Origin: Ichthyophis bannanicus | Lineage: Eukaryota; Chordata; Amphibia; Gymnophiona; Ichthyophiidae | DNA length: 64,000 nucleotides | Assembly: GCA_033557465.1 (NCBI GenBank) | Contig: CM066043.1 | Location: 108,428,278-108,492,277 of the forward strand | Reading direction: 5' to 3' | Shown: in pieces, positions 11,546 to 24,099 of the stretch | Numbering within the stretch: the first letter of the stretch is position 1 | How the letters are laid out: each line of letters starts with the position of its first letter | The notes under the pieces: model-generated | The model's database searches: none | What the model saw: only the letters and a program-made list of their open reading frames with translations | What the model was told of the DNA's origin: nothing | Translations under genes and position numbers: made by a program

Positions 11546-11954
11546 TTACCCTATTGCAGATTTTGGCATCGCCTACAAATTGGCAATTGTTACCCAATAG
11601 CTCTCCTGCAATATAACTTTCAAAAATGTTAAAATGTACCGGAATAAGAGCCGATCCCTGCAGCACACCACAGGTAATGTCTTTAGCTCTCAACGTTTTG
11701 GGCTAGCTCCTAAATCCAATGAAAATTTGTCTGGCCTGGTTTAACCTATCACTAGGGGCTTGGAGTCAGCCAGTGACTGACTGCTTCTGCAAAGAGTAAG
11801 CCCTACAGCCAGTCATCAGTCAAGCTGATATTTTGAGAAACAGTTTTTCTTGATACAAGGGTCGGTTTTACTGCTAGCCATGTAGACTTCTTACACAATG
11901 CACAGTGCATGGACGCATTTTCCATAAACAGTATCTTGAGTTTCCTGCACTCAC
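11546..11954. other. Intron sequence without a recognisable gene
   Basis: Intronic on the minus-strand receptor gene. Bases near 11640-11700 (GCCGATCCCTGCAGCACACC) resemble a widespread degenerate repeat. No open frame or RNA gene is supportable. Confidence 0.4.
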
Positions 11955-12090
11955 TTGATGTCATCTTCATTGGCAAAGATGATAATTGCACGTGCACTGG
12001 AAGTCTCCAGCAGGCGTTTGATCACTTTGTCAAACTCCCCAGGCCTGGGATCTCGTGGGATTTTGAGGGACTGTGCAATACAAACTCCTC
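11955..12090 (-). CDS. GRM6: Group III metabotropic glutamate receptor, third coding exon in window
   Basis: A 136-nt exon encoding the [12 protein letters not shown]...FANEDDIK segment of the extracellular ligand-binding Venus-flytrap domain. It continues the frame of exon 12772-12988: that exon ends one base into a Gly codon and this one supplies the other two. The acceptor is ...CTCTTCAG before GAGGAG; the donor is AA followed by GTGAGT, leaving phase 2. The sequence is typical of GRM4/6/7/8, and GRM6 is chosen from the linked exons. The next exon is not found in the remaining 11.9 kb to the left, so it lies outside. Confidence 0.9.
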
Positions 12091-13749
<1,659 letters not shown>

Positions 13750-13924
13750 TTTGATACAGGAGGAACAGGAAAACAAGTTGAGGGAACAGGGTTTATTTAG
13801 CTTATACTAGAGAAGTTTACCCTGGAACCGACAAAAAGAACTACTTTAGATCTAGTCCTCACTGGAATGCAGGACCTGGTGCAAGAGATGACAGGTTGTT
13901 TAGTGATAGTGATCACAATATTAT

Positions 13925-14115
13925 TTTATTTTATTTACATTCTCTTATATACCGCGCTATTCTGCATCAATGCGGTTTACATTGAACAAACTGAAATTAC
14001 ATTGAACGGGGCATTATAACTTGGAGATAACTATTTTACAGGGAACATGGGCTATGGAGGGTTAAGTGGCTTGCCCAAGACCACAAGGAGCACCTGTGGG
14101 ACTAAACAAGGAAAG
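13925..14115 (+). repeat. MIR/L2-like repeat
   Basis: Contains CTTATATACCGCGC...ATGCGGTTTACATTGAAC and then GGTTAAGTGGCTTGCCCAAG, the same two modules as at 5722-6066 and 17960-18120. Confidence 0.6.
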
Positions 14116-14353
14116 AGGATACAAATATAATTATTTTTGTAGCATGCATTTAATTTTTAGAAAGGGAGACTGATAAGTAAATTAGAAATAAACTAAAGGA
14201 ATGAGTTGCTAGGGTCAAAAATTTGCCTGAGGCATGGAGATTACTTAAAAATAGCATTTTGAAAGCTCAGTTATTCCAGCTTTAAAAAAGTCAAAAGAAG
14301 ACCAAACTGCCAGCATGGTTTAGTAGCAATGTGATAGACATAATTCCAACTAG

Positions 14354-14632
14354 GGCGGCCGACCCGGGTGGGCGGCTCTGTGCCACCGCTTTGTGGCCTG
14401 CAGCAGTCCATGGGTTTCAGCAAACATGACCTGCCGCTTCTGATCCCCCTCCACTGAAAGTGGTGGTACAAAGTTGCCACTTTTAAAAAACAACTGCTGC
14501 CCCCCACCAAGATAGAATCGGCAGCAGCAGGGGGTGGTGGCATGGCTCAGCAGGGATGGCTTAGCATGGTGGGAGGGGGACAGCATGGCTGGGGTTTCTG
14601 ACTGGAGCAACAGAAACCCTTGGTCCGGCCCT
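14354..14632 (-). mobile_element. Short hAT-like element
   Basis: The right end GGTCCGGCCCTG and the interior (CAGCAAACATGACCTGCCGC) match the element at 24100-24569 in the opposite orientation. The left end TAGGGCGGCCGACC is diverged. No 8-bp duplication is visible, so the limits are approximate. Confidence 0.5.
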
Positions 14633-15207
14633 GGTTGGAATCAAAAGTGCATCTTTCAGAAAATGGAAAGCAGAACTAAATAATAAAAACATATTCAAGT
14701 ATATTCAAAGCAAAGAGCCTATGAGAGCCAGCTGGACTGCTAGATAACCAATGTGTAAAACAAGTGCTCAGTGATGATGATTCAAAGCAACTAAAGCAAA
14801 TCACTATGGTGGTTATTTAAGAAGCCCTAGTCGTGAACTGAACATCTGAAAATGGACATGCAGATGCTGAGGATGTTTATCATGCACGAGGGTGTGGCAG
14901 GGGTGTGTTCTGGCATTCCAGAGGCCTTAGACATGTGCAACCCATTTCAAAGATGGCAGGCACGTCTCTGCCTCCATCCAAGATTATACATGTTCGAGGG
15001 CATGAATAGTTATCCAAAAAGAGCTCGTTTTGCGAGAAAAGCATTCAGCGGATGTCGAGGAGATGGTACTCTACTATCCCCAGTACTGCCCACAATGCTA
15101 ACAAGAATTGGTAGGGTTGGGGATATGCCTTGTGAGGTTGTCGAGTTGCAACACATTTCCACTTACAGAAGGGCAAGCTGGCGGGGGGGCCCATCTATGG
15201 TCTAGGA

Positions 15208-15401
15208 CAATGGTTCCCAACCCAGTACCCTGGTGCCCCCAGGCCAGTCACATTTTCAGGATATCCACAATGAATATGCATGAGATAGATTTGCATGCAT
15301 TGCTTCCATTGGATGCATATCTATCTCATGCATATTCATTATGGATACCCCAAAAACCCAACTGAACTAGGGGTCCCAGAGGACTGGGTTGGGAACCACT
15401 G
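15208..15401. mobile_element. 194-bp hAT-type MITE
   Basis: Inverted ends CAATGGTTCCCAACCCA / TGGGTTGGGAACCACTG with a perfect 8-bp target duplication GTCTAGGA (15200-15207, 15402-15409). The interior carries ATGAATATGCATGAGATAGA twice in inverted orientation. Related cores occur at 21462-23258 and 45948-46140. Confidence 0.9.
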
Positions 15402-15469
15402 GTCTAGGATATTAAACCAAATAGAATGTCTGGGATTATTAGAAAAGGGATGGAGAACTAAACTGAGAA

Positions 15470-16130
15470 TATTTATTTATTTTAGCTGTTCTTTTATACC
15501 ACTTTCCACCTGGTCAAAGCAGTGTACATTTAGCAAGGGAAATATTGTTTACATATAACCATAACTTATTTACATAGTAAGCTTAGATGAACACGAGTAT
15601 AAATTGGATACATTTATTGGTAGTTTATTTACATGCGCTACGTAATGTTTTGGGTACAGTTGAGTTGCGTGGAAACAGCTGGGTCATTGTGATTGGGAGT
15701 TTGTGGGCAGTGGTCGAGGGTTGGGCACAATATCATTGTATTTCTGCATAAGCCCATGATGTGACTGCACCTTGAGTATTCTGTGCAGTCCTGTTCTCCT
15801 CATCTCTCAAAGAATACAGTAGATTTAGAAAAAGTTGAGAGAGGCAACAAAAATGGTAAAGGGGATGGAACACATTTAATATGAAGATAGGCACATGCAA
15901 GGTGAATGCAATCTTCAGACACATGGGATTATAAAGAAGAAAGTGATAGTTTTCCTGCATCATCACTAAAGACAGGACAAAATTTAATACACTTACCTGA
16001 AAGTGGGAGGAGATTTAGATCTGATATCACAAATCAACTTTCTACCTGTGAGGGTAACCAAGCACTGAAACAGTTTAGAGAAGGATGTGGTGGAATCGTT
16101 AGTGGGTGGCGATGACATTTTAGAGTAGGA
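15470..16130 (+). pseudogene. L2-like tail and CR1-like LINE relic
   Basis: Bases 15480-15560 hold a TATACCACTTTCC...CAGTGTACATT tail of the L2/MIR type. Bases 15770-16130 match the CR1 C-terminal coding theme (CTGTGCAGTCCTGTTCTCC, then GAGAGAGGCAACAAAAATGG), heavily decayed. Confidence 0.45.
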
Positions 16131-16369
16131 TACCATTCTAATAGCCATATTGATCCTGGAGAAACTGGAGTCTCTTTACATTGTGAAACTTTTTAATAGG
16201 CCAATACAATAGATGCTATGTAGTGCATAAATTTTCAGACTTCACAGGGCCAATGCAAGGATCTTAGACAGCCTAGGCAAATCTTCTTTGCTTCTTTAGA
16301 GTCAAGAGTGGTGCACCTTTAGAGTTGGGAGTCGTCCCAGAGGATTAGAGAAAGGTACATAAGGTCACG

Positions 16370-17290
16370 TTACACATAGCATGAGGTTGAGGACTATAGA
16401 CAGGTTAGTCTGACCTCTGTGGTGACCAAATTAATGGAAAAGCTGCTAAAACAGAGGATAGTGAGGTTTCTGGGTCCAATAGATTGCAAGATCTGAGGCC
16501 GCATGGTTTTACTAGAGACAGCTCTTGTCAGACAAATCTAAGCAATTTCTTTGACTAGGCGACCAGAGAGTTGCCCTAGATGTGATGTACTTAGATTTCA
16601 GTAAAGCCTTTGACCCCTTTCCACACAGACGACTTATAAATAAATTGAGCGTTCTAGGAATAGACACTAAGGTGACTGACAGGGTTAGAAATTGGTTGAG
16701 TGGGAGGCGACAAAGGGTACATGTAAATGGAGCTCACTCTGAGGAAAAGGATGTTATCAGTAGTGTGCCGCAGGGATCAGTCCATGGCCCAATTCTTTTC
16801 AATATGTTTGTTAGTAATATAGCGGAAGGGCTGTCGGGTAAGGTTTGCCTCTTTGCAAATGATGCCAAAATCTGCAATAGAGTAGACACCAAGAAGGAGT
16901 AGATAGTATGAAGAGGGATCTAGCTAAGCTTGGTCAAAAATTTGGTAGCTGAGATTTAATGATAAAAAATGTAGGGTCATGCAATTGGGCTGTAAAACTC
17001 CAAGGGAGTGGTACAGTATAGCAGGTGAAGTACTTCTATTCACAAAAGAAGAGCAGGACCTGGGTGTGATTGTTTCAGATGATCTTAGGGTGCCTAAACA
17101 GGTAGAAAAGGCAATGGAAAAAGCCAGAAGAATACTTGGGTGCATAGGGAGAGGAATAGCCAGCAAGAAGAAGGAGGTGATAGTGCATTTATATGTCTTT
17201 AATGAGACCGCATTTGGAGTATTGTGTACAATTCTGGAGACCACACCTTCAAAAGGATATAAACAGGATGAAGTCTGTGCAAAGGTTGGC
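16370..17290 (+). pseudogene. CR1-like LINE reverse transcriptase (part 1)
   Basis: The frame from 16582 reads MMYLDFSKAFDPFPHRRLI, then WLSGRRQRVHVNG, SSVPQGSVHGPILFNMF and VCLFANDAKI. These are the CR1 RT boxes, but the catalytic F-A-D-D box has become F-A-N-D. A second frame from 16979 carries the following LGCIGRGI...KEVIVHLY segment. Stops and shifts make it inactive. It is interrupted near 17290 by an L2 LINE and resumes at 18641. Confidence 0.8.
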
Positions 17291-18640
17291 TACCTGTCCT
17301 CACTTGGATTTAGGGGCTCTGTTCTGTCCTGGTTTTCTTCTTATCTCGTCCATCACATTTTCAGTGTATGTTCTGGTGGTCCTCCTCAACTGCCATCTCA
17401 CTTTCAGTCGGTGTGCTTCAAGGCTTTGTCCTGAGGCCTCTCCTTTTCTCTCTCTACACTCAGTCCCTTGGTGCACTTATTTCCTTCAATGGTTTTCCGT
17501 ACCTTCTTTATGCTGATGACTCTCAGATCTACCTTTCTGTGCCTAAAATCTCTCCAGGAATCCAGGCCCAGATCTCTGCATGTTTATCCGACATGCTGCC
17601 TGGATGCTTCACCGTCGTCTGAAACAGAACATGGCCAAAACTGAGCTCTTTCTCTTTTCCCCTAAACCCACCTCCCCCCTTCCTTCCTTCTCTATTTCTG
17701 TGGATAACACTACACTTGTCCCTGTTTCCTCAGCTCACAACCTCGGGGTCATCTTTGACTCTACTCTTTCTTTCTCTGCACACATCCAACAGATAGCTAA
17801 AACCTGTCACTTTTTTCTCTATAACATTGGCAAAATTCATCCCTTCCTTTCTACACACACTACTAAGACCCTCATCTACTCACTTGTCACCTCTCTTGAC
17901 TATTGTAACCTGCTCCTCACTGGTCTCCCTCTGAATCATCTTTCTCCCCTTTAATCTGTTCAAAACTCAGCTGCATTTATATCCTGCTTTTCACTGGGTC
18001 AAAGCGGTTGGGGGATACATTTAACATGAGAGGATATGAGACACATACACTAATACTTACAGGGAACATGGGCAATGGAGGGTTAAGTAGCTTGCCCAAG
18101 ACCACAAGGAGCACAAGTCACTTCACTGGCTCCCTATCCATTTCCGCATCCAGTTCAAACCTCTCCAACTGACCTACAAGTGCATTCATTCTGCGTCTCC
18201 TCACTACCTTTCCTCTCTTATCTCACTCTATCGTCCTCCTTGGGAACTCTGCTCCTCTGGCAGATCCCTTTTATCTGTGCCCTTCTCTACCACTGCCAAC
18301 CCCAGACTTCATTCATTCCACCTTGCTGCTCCATATGCCTGAAACAGACTACCTGAGTCAGTGCATCGGGCTCCTTCTCTGGCCCTATTCAAGTCCAGGC
18401 TGAAAACCCACCTCTTTTGGATCTGCTGGTCCTCATTTTAGACTGCTTTTGGATCCTGATGCTCCTCATTCTCTTGTCCACTACTTATGTGTATTTTGCC
18501 ATACTCTAGTCCCCAGTTCTGTGATGTTTTTTCATCTTGATTAGACTGTAAGCTCTGATGGGCAGGGACTGTGTCTTATATCTATATGTGTAGCACTGCG
18601 TGCTCCTTTTAGCGCTATAGAAATGATTAGTGGTAGTAGT
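17290..18640 (+). pseudogene. L2-clade LINE, 5'-truncated
   Basis: Frames from 17368 and 17580 encode [31 protein letters not shown] (a Y-A-D-D catalytic box) and FSISVDNTTLVPVSSAHNLG, an L2-type reverse transcriptase C-terminal half. The 3' end TGTAAGCTCTGATGGGCAGG...AGCGCTATAGAAATG with a TAG repeat (18625-18640) is the standard L2-like tail. A MIR/L2-like insertion at about 17960-18120 interrupts it. It sits inside a CR1. Confidence 0.75.
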
Positions 18641-19048
18641 ACCAAAATGGTGAATAGGTTTCATCATAAGGCATACTGGGACAGACTTAAAGAGAACAGG
18701 CGGGAGAGAGGAGATATAAGAGATGTTTAACTACTGTAGCTCTGCGGCATAAATGAACAGGAGAAGAGTCTCTTTCAATCAAAAGCAAGCTCTGCTACGA
18801 GGAGACATAGGATGAGGGTGAAAGGGGATAGACTCAGGAGTAATATGCAGAAATATTTCTTTACGGAAAGAGTGGTAGATGCATGAAACGGTCTCCCAGT
18901 GGAGGTAGTAGAGACCAGGACAGTATCGAAATTCAAGAAAGCGTGGGACCATCACTGAGAATCTCTAAAGAAAAAAGGAGCTATAGTAGTTGGTGTGGAA
19001 GGGCAGACTGGAAAGGCCATATAATCCTTTTCTGCTGCCATATGTATC
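18641..19048 (+). pseudogene. CR1-like LINE 3' part (part 2)
   Basis: Resumes the CR1 interrupted at 17290: ATGCAGAAATATTTCTTTAC, GAGTGGTAGATGCATGAAAC, then CTTTTCTGCTGCCATATGTA at the end. The hAT element at 19049 cuts it within the terminal segment; the last few bases continue at 20351. Confidence 0.7.
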
Positions 19049-19252
19049 TAGGGTTGCCAACCGGCCGGTTTTCAGCCGGCCTGGCCGGTTTTTCCATGGC
19101 CAGGCCGGCTGCCGGCACAGATGTAAAACCGGCCGTTGAAAAGCTGTTTTTTTGCTCTGGCCGCAAGATCGGGAGCGGCCAGAGCAAAAAAACGGCTTTT
19201 GTCCCGAAGTCCGCGGCGCGAACGCAATTCCCCATAGCAGTGCAGCCGCTGC

Positions 19253-19575
19253 TTCTGCTTTGTACAGAGCAGCGACTGCAATACACTTACATTGAAAACT
19301 AAAGATAAACTGTGTGAGGAGACCTCCGGTCATCGCAGAGCCCGAGGAAGTGATGTCATGGGGGCGGGCTCCTCACAGGTTGTCTTTCCTTTTCAAATTA
19401 ACTTTAGCTGCAATAAAGTTAATTTGAAAAGGAAAGACAACCGGTGCGGAGCCCGCCCCCATGACATCACTTCCTCGGGCGCTGCGATGACCGGAGGGCT
19501 CCTCACACAGTTTGTCTTTACTTTTCAAAGTAAGTGTATTGCAGCCGCTGCTCTGTACAAAGCAGAAGCAGCGGC
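19253..19575. repeat. Palindrome in the 19049 element
   Basis: Arms of about 155 bases fold around 19418. CGGGCTCCTCACAGGTTGTC-type sequence near 19370 mirrors GACAACCGGTGCGGAGCCCG near 19440, and GTGATGTCATGGG mirrors CCCATGACATCAC. Confidence 0.88.
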
Positions 19576-19584
19576 TTGGGCGGG

Positions 19585-20215
19585 GTGTGAGTGAACCAGC
19601 AGGGGAGGGGGGGTGGTGGTGTGAGTGAACCAGCAGGAGGGGGGGTGAGTGAGTGACCCAGCAGGAGGGGTGAGTAAGTGACAGGGGGGTGGGTGAGTGA
19701 ACCACCAGTGGAGGGGGGGTGGTGTGAGTGAACCAGCAGTGAAGGGGGGGGGTGTTGTGCGTGAACCAGCAGTGGAGGGGGGGTGGTGTGAGTGAACCAG
19801 CAGGGGAGGGGGGGGGTAAGTTAGTGACCCAGCAGGAGGGGTGAGTAAGTGACAGGGGGGTGGGTGAGTGAACCAGCAATGGAGGGGGGGGGGGTAGTGT
19901 GAGTGAATCAGCAGGGGAGGGGGTTAGTGTGAACCAGCAGGGGAGGGGTGTAGGTGTGAGTGAACCAGCAGGGGAGGGGGTGAGTGAGTGACAGGGGGGT
20001 GGGTGAGTGAACCAGCAGGGAGGGGAGGGGAGGGGTGGTGTGAGTGAACCAGCAGGGGAGGGGGGGTGAGTGAGTGAACCAGCAGGGGAGGGGGGTGAGT
20101 GAACCAGCAGGGGAGGGGGGTGAGTGAGTCAGCAGGGGGGGGGGTGAGTGAGTGAACCAGCACTGAGGGGAGGGGGGGTGAGTGAACCAGCACTGAAGGG
20201 GGGTGTGAGTGAATC
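19585..20215. repeat. Minisatellite GTGAGTGAACCAGCAGGGGA
   Basis: More than fifteen imperfect units of about 20-35 bases with variable G-runs, strongly G-rich on the plus strand. Minus-strand open frames rich in Pro/His/Ser here are artefacts. Confidence 0.92.
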
Positions 20216-20350
20216 CTCGGTAATTTTTGTGGGTGGGGCTGGGGGCGGGGCAGGGGTGGGGCTGGGGCTGGGGCGGAGAATGGGTGGAGCATGGCGAGCC
20301 ACAGGTGTCAGGTTTTTCTCGGTGAAAAAGTTGGCAACCCTATATGTATC

Positions 20351-21461
20351 TGTTTCTATTTTTCTTTGGCCTTGTGCACCTTCAAGCCCATAAGCCCCAC
20401 CTCTAAGATTTTGATAATTAAACGCAATAATTATTATGAGCGCACCACTGCCCTTCCCAGGGCAATTTTCAGAAGCTATTTACATAAGTAAACATTGATT
20501 TTGCAAAACCTCTCATTGAAAACTGGCCAGCCTAACAGAAAGCATGCTGCAAAGGAAGGTATGTATGCTTGTACATTCCTTTTAAGATTTGGTGCAAAGC
20601 CCACAGCTAAAAGTACCCACAGATTTTGTAACAAAATATATAATTTAGAAAACTGCCCTCCTAAAGTGGTATTTGAGAAGGGGCAAATAGGAAACATTTG
20701 AGATGTCCAGGTCACAACGTCCAAAGTATCAGGGGACTAGCGGAAGCAAAGGGAGGTGCATGTAAGTACCACCTGAAATCATTCCATCTCTGCCCCGAAA
20801 GATGCCAATTTGCTCATCCGCTTCTGGAGATGGGCCTATACAAATGATATGGCCAGGGATGTGCGCATTTGCAGGCCACTTTAGAAATGGGGATGTCCCC
20901 GAAAAGCATTGCTGTACAAACAGTTACACTGACGTGTGGCCAAAGTCTTTCAGAAGGGGAGCGTCAAGGCTACGCTACATGCATTTCCCAGCCTGCCATT
21001 TTAGATCTGCAGACGTGCAGCGGTGAGGAAGTGAAGATGAAAGGGCTGTTAATTAACATGAAAATTTTGTTGACCCAGTGAAAAATTCTGTGGCGCTGAG
21101 AGCACGTTTTGCTCTTCCCCCTGCAAGTGTTGCTGCCATTAAACGAGCACTTTTCTTCAACTTATTCGTAGTCAAGAGCAGGTATAAGCATGGACGAGAC
21201 AACAGCCAGAGCCAGACATGCACAGGCCTTTCTGAAATCAAACAGCAATGTGCCTCTCTGTAGAATCACCCAGGACATGCTACCATGTAATCACACCAGG
21301 GACATATATCTACCTGGCTTTCTACTTATCACTTATATAGCAGTACAAGGTGTACGCAGTGCTGTAAGAAGACATATAAGAGACAGTCCCTGCTCCTAAC
21401 AGCTTACAGTCTAGTCAAGACAGACAACACAACAGGGGACTAGGATACAGTATATCTACGG
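20351..21461. other. Intron sequence, degenerate repeats only
   Basis: Bases 21310-21460 (AAGAGACAGTCCCTGCTCCT) look like a common LINE-derived tail that continues after 23258. The rest shows no recognisable gene. Confidence 0.4.
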
Positions 21462-21635
21462 CAGGGGTCTCCAATTCCAGTCCTGGCCTGCCGCAAACTA
21501 GTCAGGTTTTCAGGATGCCCTTAATGAATATGCATGAGATAAATTTGAATACAATAGGGACAGTGCATGCAAATATATCTCATGCATATTCATTAGGGGA
21601 CATCCTGAAAACCTGACTGGGGGAGTGGCTTTTCT

Positions 21636-21646
21636 AAGATGGCGGC
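21636..21646 (+). promoter_or_regulatory. YY1-like site at the retroposon 5' end
   Basis: AAGATGGCGGC fits the YY1 consensus and lies at about +16 of the element. Human L1 has a YY1 site in the same place, where it fixes the transcription start. Confidence 0.5.
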
Positions 21647-21668
21647 GGCGTGCGTTTAGCCGACTGAC

Positions 21669-22947
21669 ATGCCTAAGAGAAAGGGGAAACCCAAGGCGAA
21701 AGCTCTTCCCGCGGAGCTTCTACCTACCGGTGAGGGACCCATGGATCGTTTTGTTCAGTTGCCTAATGAGAAGATTGAGGGGATTCGAGCGGGCTTGGCA
21801 GCGCCGTTGGATTCGGACTCTGCGTCTTCCGCCCTTGATACCACGCTCTCCCCTGATGGACGATGTCCCCCGATGCCTCCTGGGTCTTTGCCTGCTCGGG
21901 CGCTGGATGATGACGGGCGGTCTTCTGGAATGCTAGCCGCTGCGTCGCATATGTGGGACCCGCTTCCGGAGCACAGTAAGGACCGTGATGGAGGTTTGCA
22001 GCCTGTTGTATCATCTCAGTCTGGGACCGGGGACTCTGTCCAGGTAATTGAAGCTATTACCTTATCTTCGGGGGAAGCAGATCAAGTTTCCTTTGGTCCT
22101 CCCGGTTTTTCTTTTGCTCTGACTCGTCCAGCCTCAGTGACTCTGGACAGCATTTGGGACGCTATTTCGCATCTCAGCCAAATGGTGGGTCTTCAATTTT
22201 CTTCCCTTTCGGATCAGGTTACCACACTTGAAGTGGAGTCTCCGTTACTACGTGCTTCCATTGCAGAAGTTACCAGCAAGCAATTAATCATGGATCAGCA
22301 ATTAACTAAAGTTGTGGATTTAACTGAATCTTTAGTCAAAGACAATATGAATCTGCGGGTTAAAACTGAAACATTGGAGAATGCTGTTCGAGCATGTAAT
22401 GTTCGCCTTTTGAATTTCCCAGTAATAACTGGGAAGGCACCTTTGGATATGTTTAAGTTATTTACAGGAGGTTCTGGCAGTTCCGCCCGAGTTGTTGCCC
22501 CCAGTCTCAAAAGTTTACTATCTCCCTTTGGGGAAAAGAGGTGGGAAAGTTTCTGTGGGTCAATTAGAGATAGACTCTCTCAATGTTTCAGATTTGATTA
22601 GTACACCTAAAGAGGAGGACATAGCTGTATCAACTCTGTTAGTAACTTTGGCTCTTTCCTCAGATAGGGAGTGGCTCTTAAAATTGTTTTATAAGAAGCG
22701 GGGCAAATTGTTCTATGGGAAGAAGATTCTCCTTTTCCCAGAAGTTGCACGGGAGACGCAGAAGCGTAGAAGGGCTTTCCTTTTATTGAAACCGGGAGTA
22801 ACTCGACTTGGTGCACACTTTATGCTAAGATTTCCATGTAAATGTTTAATTACCTATAAATCTCAGAAGTATGTCTTCTTTTCCCCTGAAGATCTTACTG
22901 TTTTCCTAAACTCTCATTTATCAATTAGCTCTACACCTGTGACATGA
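21669..22947 (+). pseudogene. L1-type ORF1p (frameshifted)
   Basis: RNA-binding ORF1 protein of an L1-like LINE. It starts MPKRKGKPKAKAL, has a disordered acidic N-terminal part, then a coiled coil (about residues 155-240: LSQMVGLQFSSLSDQVTTLE and following heptads). The RRM entry is LENAVRACNVRLLNFP. The frame shifts near 22490-22500; the second frame (22492-22947) carries the rest of the RRM and a C-terminal domain with EVARETQKRRRAFLLLKPG and RFPCKCLITY. It ends with TGA at 22945. The best copy in the window of the family also seen at 3736-5180. Confidence 0.7.
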
Positions 22948-23339
22948 CTCCATCGCTAGTTAAATTTCTTCTAAGGGCACCGTCTCCTCTTAATTTACTA
23001 ACCTTTTTTTCTTCCTCTTGGAGTTTTTTCTCCTTTACAAGGTCTTACCCCTCCACTATAGGAGGCTAAAATAATTCTTGCTGTTTTATTTCTGTATTTT
23101 AATATTTGTTGTACTTGTTTTCTGGTTGCAAGTATTATTATTCTGTACAAGTTTATACTTGATTTATCATGTTGAAAATTCATAAATAAATAATTTAAAA
23201 AAAAAAAAGAAACCCTGACTGGTTTGCAGCCCTCCAGGACCAGAATTGGAGACCCCTGATTTAGGGGAATGGTAAAGAAACACATAGGAGGTGACAAGGA
23301 GATTTGGGGGATCAGGATCCAAAAGCAGCCTGAAAGATG

Positions 23340-24091
23340 TGAATTTTTAGCCTGGATTTGAACAGGGCCACAGATGGAGCCTGACGTACTGACTCAGGTA
23401 GTTTGTTCCAGGCATAAGGAGCAGCAAGGTAGAAAGATCAAAGTCTGGAGTTGGTAGTGGAAAGGAAGCGTAATTGACAAGTAGCCATGGGCTCAAACGG
23501 TGAGCGAGTAAGTTGCTGCAAGACCACATTCAAATCCCACTCAGTGGCTGCTGGACGAATTGGAGGTTTCAGCAGAAGCAGGCCTCTGAGGAAGCGGGAC
23601 ACCAAGGGGTGACCCGACAGACTCTCCTTCCACCAGTGAGTGGTGCGCTGATAGAGCACTGAGGTGGACCCGAACAGAGTTGGATTTAAGGCCTAGGTCC
23701 GACAGGTGAAGCAGATACTGCAGTACCACTGGCACCAGGCAGGACAAAGGATCTTCCTGGCGCTGAGCACACCATGTGGAGAACCTACACCACTTGAGGG
23801 CATAAGATTTCCTGGTGGATTGCCTCCTAGAGGCCAAAACCACCTCTTCAACTTCCTTAGGTAGAAGTAAGGGGGCTAGAACTATCCTTTCAGCAGCCAG
23901 GCCATCAGATTGAGAGATATGAGGTTGAGGTGCAGGAGAGATCCCTGATCCTGACACAGGGGATTGGGTCTGGAGTTGGTAGTGGAAGTCTGGAGTTGGT
24001 AGTGGAAGGGCACAAATAGAAAGGATCTGCCAGAAGAGCTGAGTTCCCGAGGAGGAGAGAGGAAAGGTAGTGAGGAGCAGCCAAATGAAGG
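23340..24091 (-). pseudogene. L2-like LINE C-terminal fragment, interrupted
   Basis: The minus strand encodes the L2 C-terminal theme at 23345-23460 (LLMPGTNYLSQYVRL...) and at 24000-24090 (FPLSSSGTQLFWQILSICAL). A DIRS fragment lies between them. A 20-bp sequence GTCTGGAGTTGGTAGTGGAA occurs at 23443, 23968 and 23988, on both sides of that fragment. Confidence 0.55.
23463..23967 (-). pseudogene. DIRS-type tyrosine recombinase N-terminal fragment
   Basis: The minus-strand frame encodes VVLASRRQSTRKSYALKWC, then FSTWCAQR, VLQYLLHL and VRVHLSALSAHHS, and near the left end SRFLRGLLLLKPP. This is the SAM-like N-terminal part of a DIRS tyrosine recombinase; compare RKSTSLAYVRTWRIFEAWC in the element at 29280-35068. 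The catalytic C-terminal part is missing, and the piece belongs to a different DIRS lineage from that element. Confidence 0.65.
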
Positions 24092-24099
24092 CATATAGG

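Larger units (their letters stand above)
13750..14830 (+). pseudogene. CR1-like LINE fragment, interrupted twice
   Basis: Bases 13845-13920 encode the CR1 endonuclease-end theme (TLDLVLTGMQDLVQE) with decay. Sequence 14120-14350 and 14633-14830 continues the endonuclease-RT linker without a large gap. It is interrupted by a MIR/L2-like repeat (13925-14115) and a hAT-like element (14354-14632). Confidence 0.55.
19049..20342 (+). mobile_element. hAT-like non-autonomous element of a second family
   Basis: Inverted ends TAGGGTTGCCAAC / GTTGGCAACCCTA and a perfect 8-bp target duplication TATGTATC (19041-19048, 20343-20350). The interior is a palindrome (19253-19575) followed by a minisatellite (19585-20215). 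This is the same plan as copies A-D but with unrelated sequence. No transposase frame. Confidence 0.92.
21621..23208 (+). mobile_element. ORF1-only L1-like retroposon
   Basis: Flanked by GAAAACCTGACTGG (21607-21620) and GAAACCCTGACTGG (23209-23222), a 14-bp target duplication with one mismatch. It ends in a poly(A) run after AATAAATAA. Its 5' end starts about 15 bases before AAGATGGCGGC (21636-21646). It carries one ORF1-type gene (21669-22947) and then a 3' region of about 260 bases with no reverse transcriptase. The layout is like mammalian HAL1 (half-L1) elements; mobilisation by an L1-type partner is inference. Confidence 0.8.
21462..23258. mobile_element. hAT-type element split by a retroposon
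   Basis: Ends CAGGGGTCTCCAATTCCAGT and (reverse complement) CAGGGGTCTCCAATTCTGGT. Flanks ATCTACGG and ATTTAGGG agree at 6 of 8 positions, a diverged target duplication. The 156-bp left half carries the ATGAATATGCATGAGATA core in inverted copies. The right half starts after the nested retroposon. Confidence 0.75.

Noticed and set aside
19373..20292. Long Pro/His/Ser-rich minus-strand open frames
   Set aside because: They are translations of the G-rich minisatellite and palindrome; no domain, no conserved start.
23340..23660. Target-site duplication of a full DIRS element
   Set aside because: DIRS elements do not make such duplications, and the piece lacks termini; only a fragment is present.
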